This document shows, piece after piece, positions 21,309-21,865 of a stretch of DNA of 21,865 nucleotides. Within the stretch, counting starts at the first letter, position 1. Each line of letters begins with the position of its first letter. The stretch lies in contig JABVXU010000765.1 in NCBI GenBank assembly GCA_013365365.1, forward strand, positions 1-21,865. Direction: 5' to 3'. Source of the DNA: Cruorifilaria tuberocauda (Eukaryota > Nematoda > Chromadorea > Rhabditida > Onchocercidae). The position numbers and the translations under genes are program-made. The notes beneath the pieces were generated by a model, which had not been told where the DNA came from, searched no databases, and saw only the letters and a program-made list of their open reading frames with translations.

Positions 21309-21865
21309 TTACTATCCCTTAAAAAGAAAAGATCTAGGTGAAATGGTATCAATTCTAGACCGAGCCAGCTTTTTCAACTCTTAATAATTTATATAACAAA
21401 AGTAAGAATGAAAATCGATTAAAATAAAATTTTATCATAACAATAAATACGAGCAATATTTAATGAGATCATTTGTTATGAAGAGGATATACAATAAATT
21501 TGGATATAATAAGAATCTAACTTGTAGAATAGTTGAAGTTTGACATAGTGATCAGTTAATTAGTTCGACAAAGAAGACTGATAGAATAAATAGAGTTGGA
21601 GCTAATTGAGATGATTGTTTTAAGAGTTATGTTAGTGATTACAGTTATAAAATTTAATAAAGTGGAATTTTTCTGAAAAAAGGCTGGAAAAAACATTTTA
21701 ACCATATTTGGTTACACTGTCTCATGAACAATACTATTAAAAGTAGTGGTGATAATAGTAAAAATGATAAGCGATAACTAGTAATAAATAATAATAAACA
21801 ATAACAAATAATAATAAATGATGGTTGATAACAATAATAATAATAATAATAGCGGTAGTGATAAT
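20701..21865. other. AT-rich downstream intergenic region
   Basis: I see no supported gene. One 64-codon frame (21017-21211) is hydrophobic but has no start context, splice structure or motif that I recognise. The region becomes increasingly A-rich and repetitive toward the window end. Confidence 0.55.
21781..21865. repeat. imperfect AAT/ATA microsatellite
   Basis: The final 85 bases are built from AAT, AAC and ATG triplets, with a pure (AAT)6 run at 21833-21850. The tract reaches the window edge, so its full extent is unknown. Confidence 0.85.

Overview
The window looks like nuclear DNA of a nematode. It is very AT-rich outside exons, and its many small exons are bounded by short introns whose acceptors mostly end in T-rich tracts plus CAG or TAG, as in worms. 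The overall look (AT-rich, compact genes, CAA/CAG glutamine runs) is compatible with a filarial or other spirurid worm, but species cannot be fixed from sequence alone. No bacterial, plasmid, phage or CRISPR feature was seen.

Two multi-exon genes, both on the + strand, account for essentially all convincing coding sequence. The first (3547-6944) is an NDRG-family protein. This is an alpha/beta-hydrolase-fold protein without a catalytic serine, assembled from ten exons, with two mutually exclusive first exons. The second (11122-20311) is the SCAF4/SCAF8 (RBM16) homologue. I assembled it from 23 exons whose phases all join, predicting 1,088 residues. It has an N-terminal CID that binds the RNA polymerase II C-terminal domain, an acidic patch, a 32-glutamine run, an Arg/Ser-rich segment, one RRM, and a long Pro/Gly-rich, then acidic, tail.

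Layout: 1-3500 is AT-rich upstream DNA with minor repeats and one possible 5' untranslated exon. 3547-6944 is the NDRG gene. 6945-11121 is intergenic; it holds inverted repeats, a tandem repeat and an isolated GC-rich island (about 56% GC over 8521-8820) that I could not identify. 11122-20311 is the SCAF gene. 20312-21865 is its probable 3' UTR followed by AT-rich DNA ending in an AAT microsatellite.

The genes are 4.2 kb apart, so they are unlikely to form a nematode operon, and nothing suggests a shared pathway. I found no evidence for a wholly new biological system. The most interesting points are the alternative N-termini of the NDRG gene, the polyglutamine run inside the SCAF protein, several stop-containing donors that make intron retention consequential, and the unexplained GC-rich island. 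All splice calls are hand-made from motif and reading-frame continuity, without transcript data.
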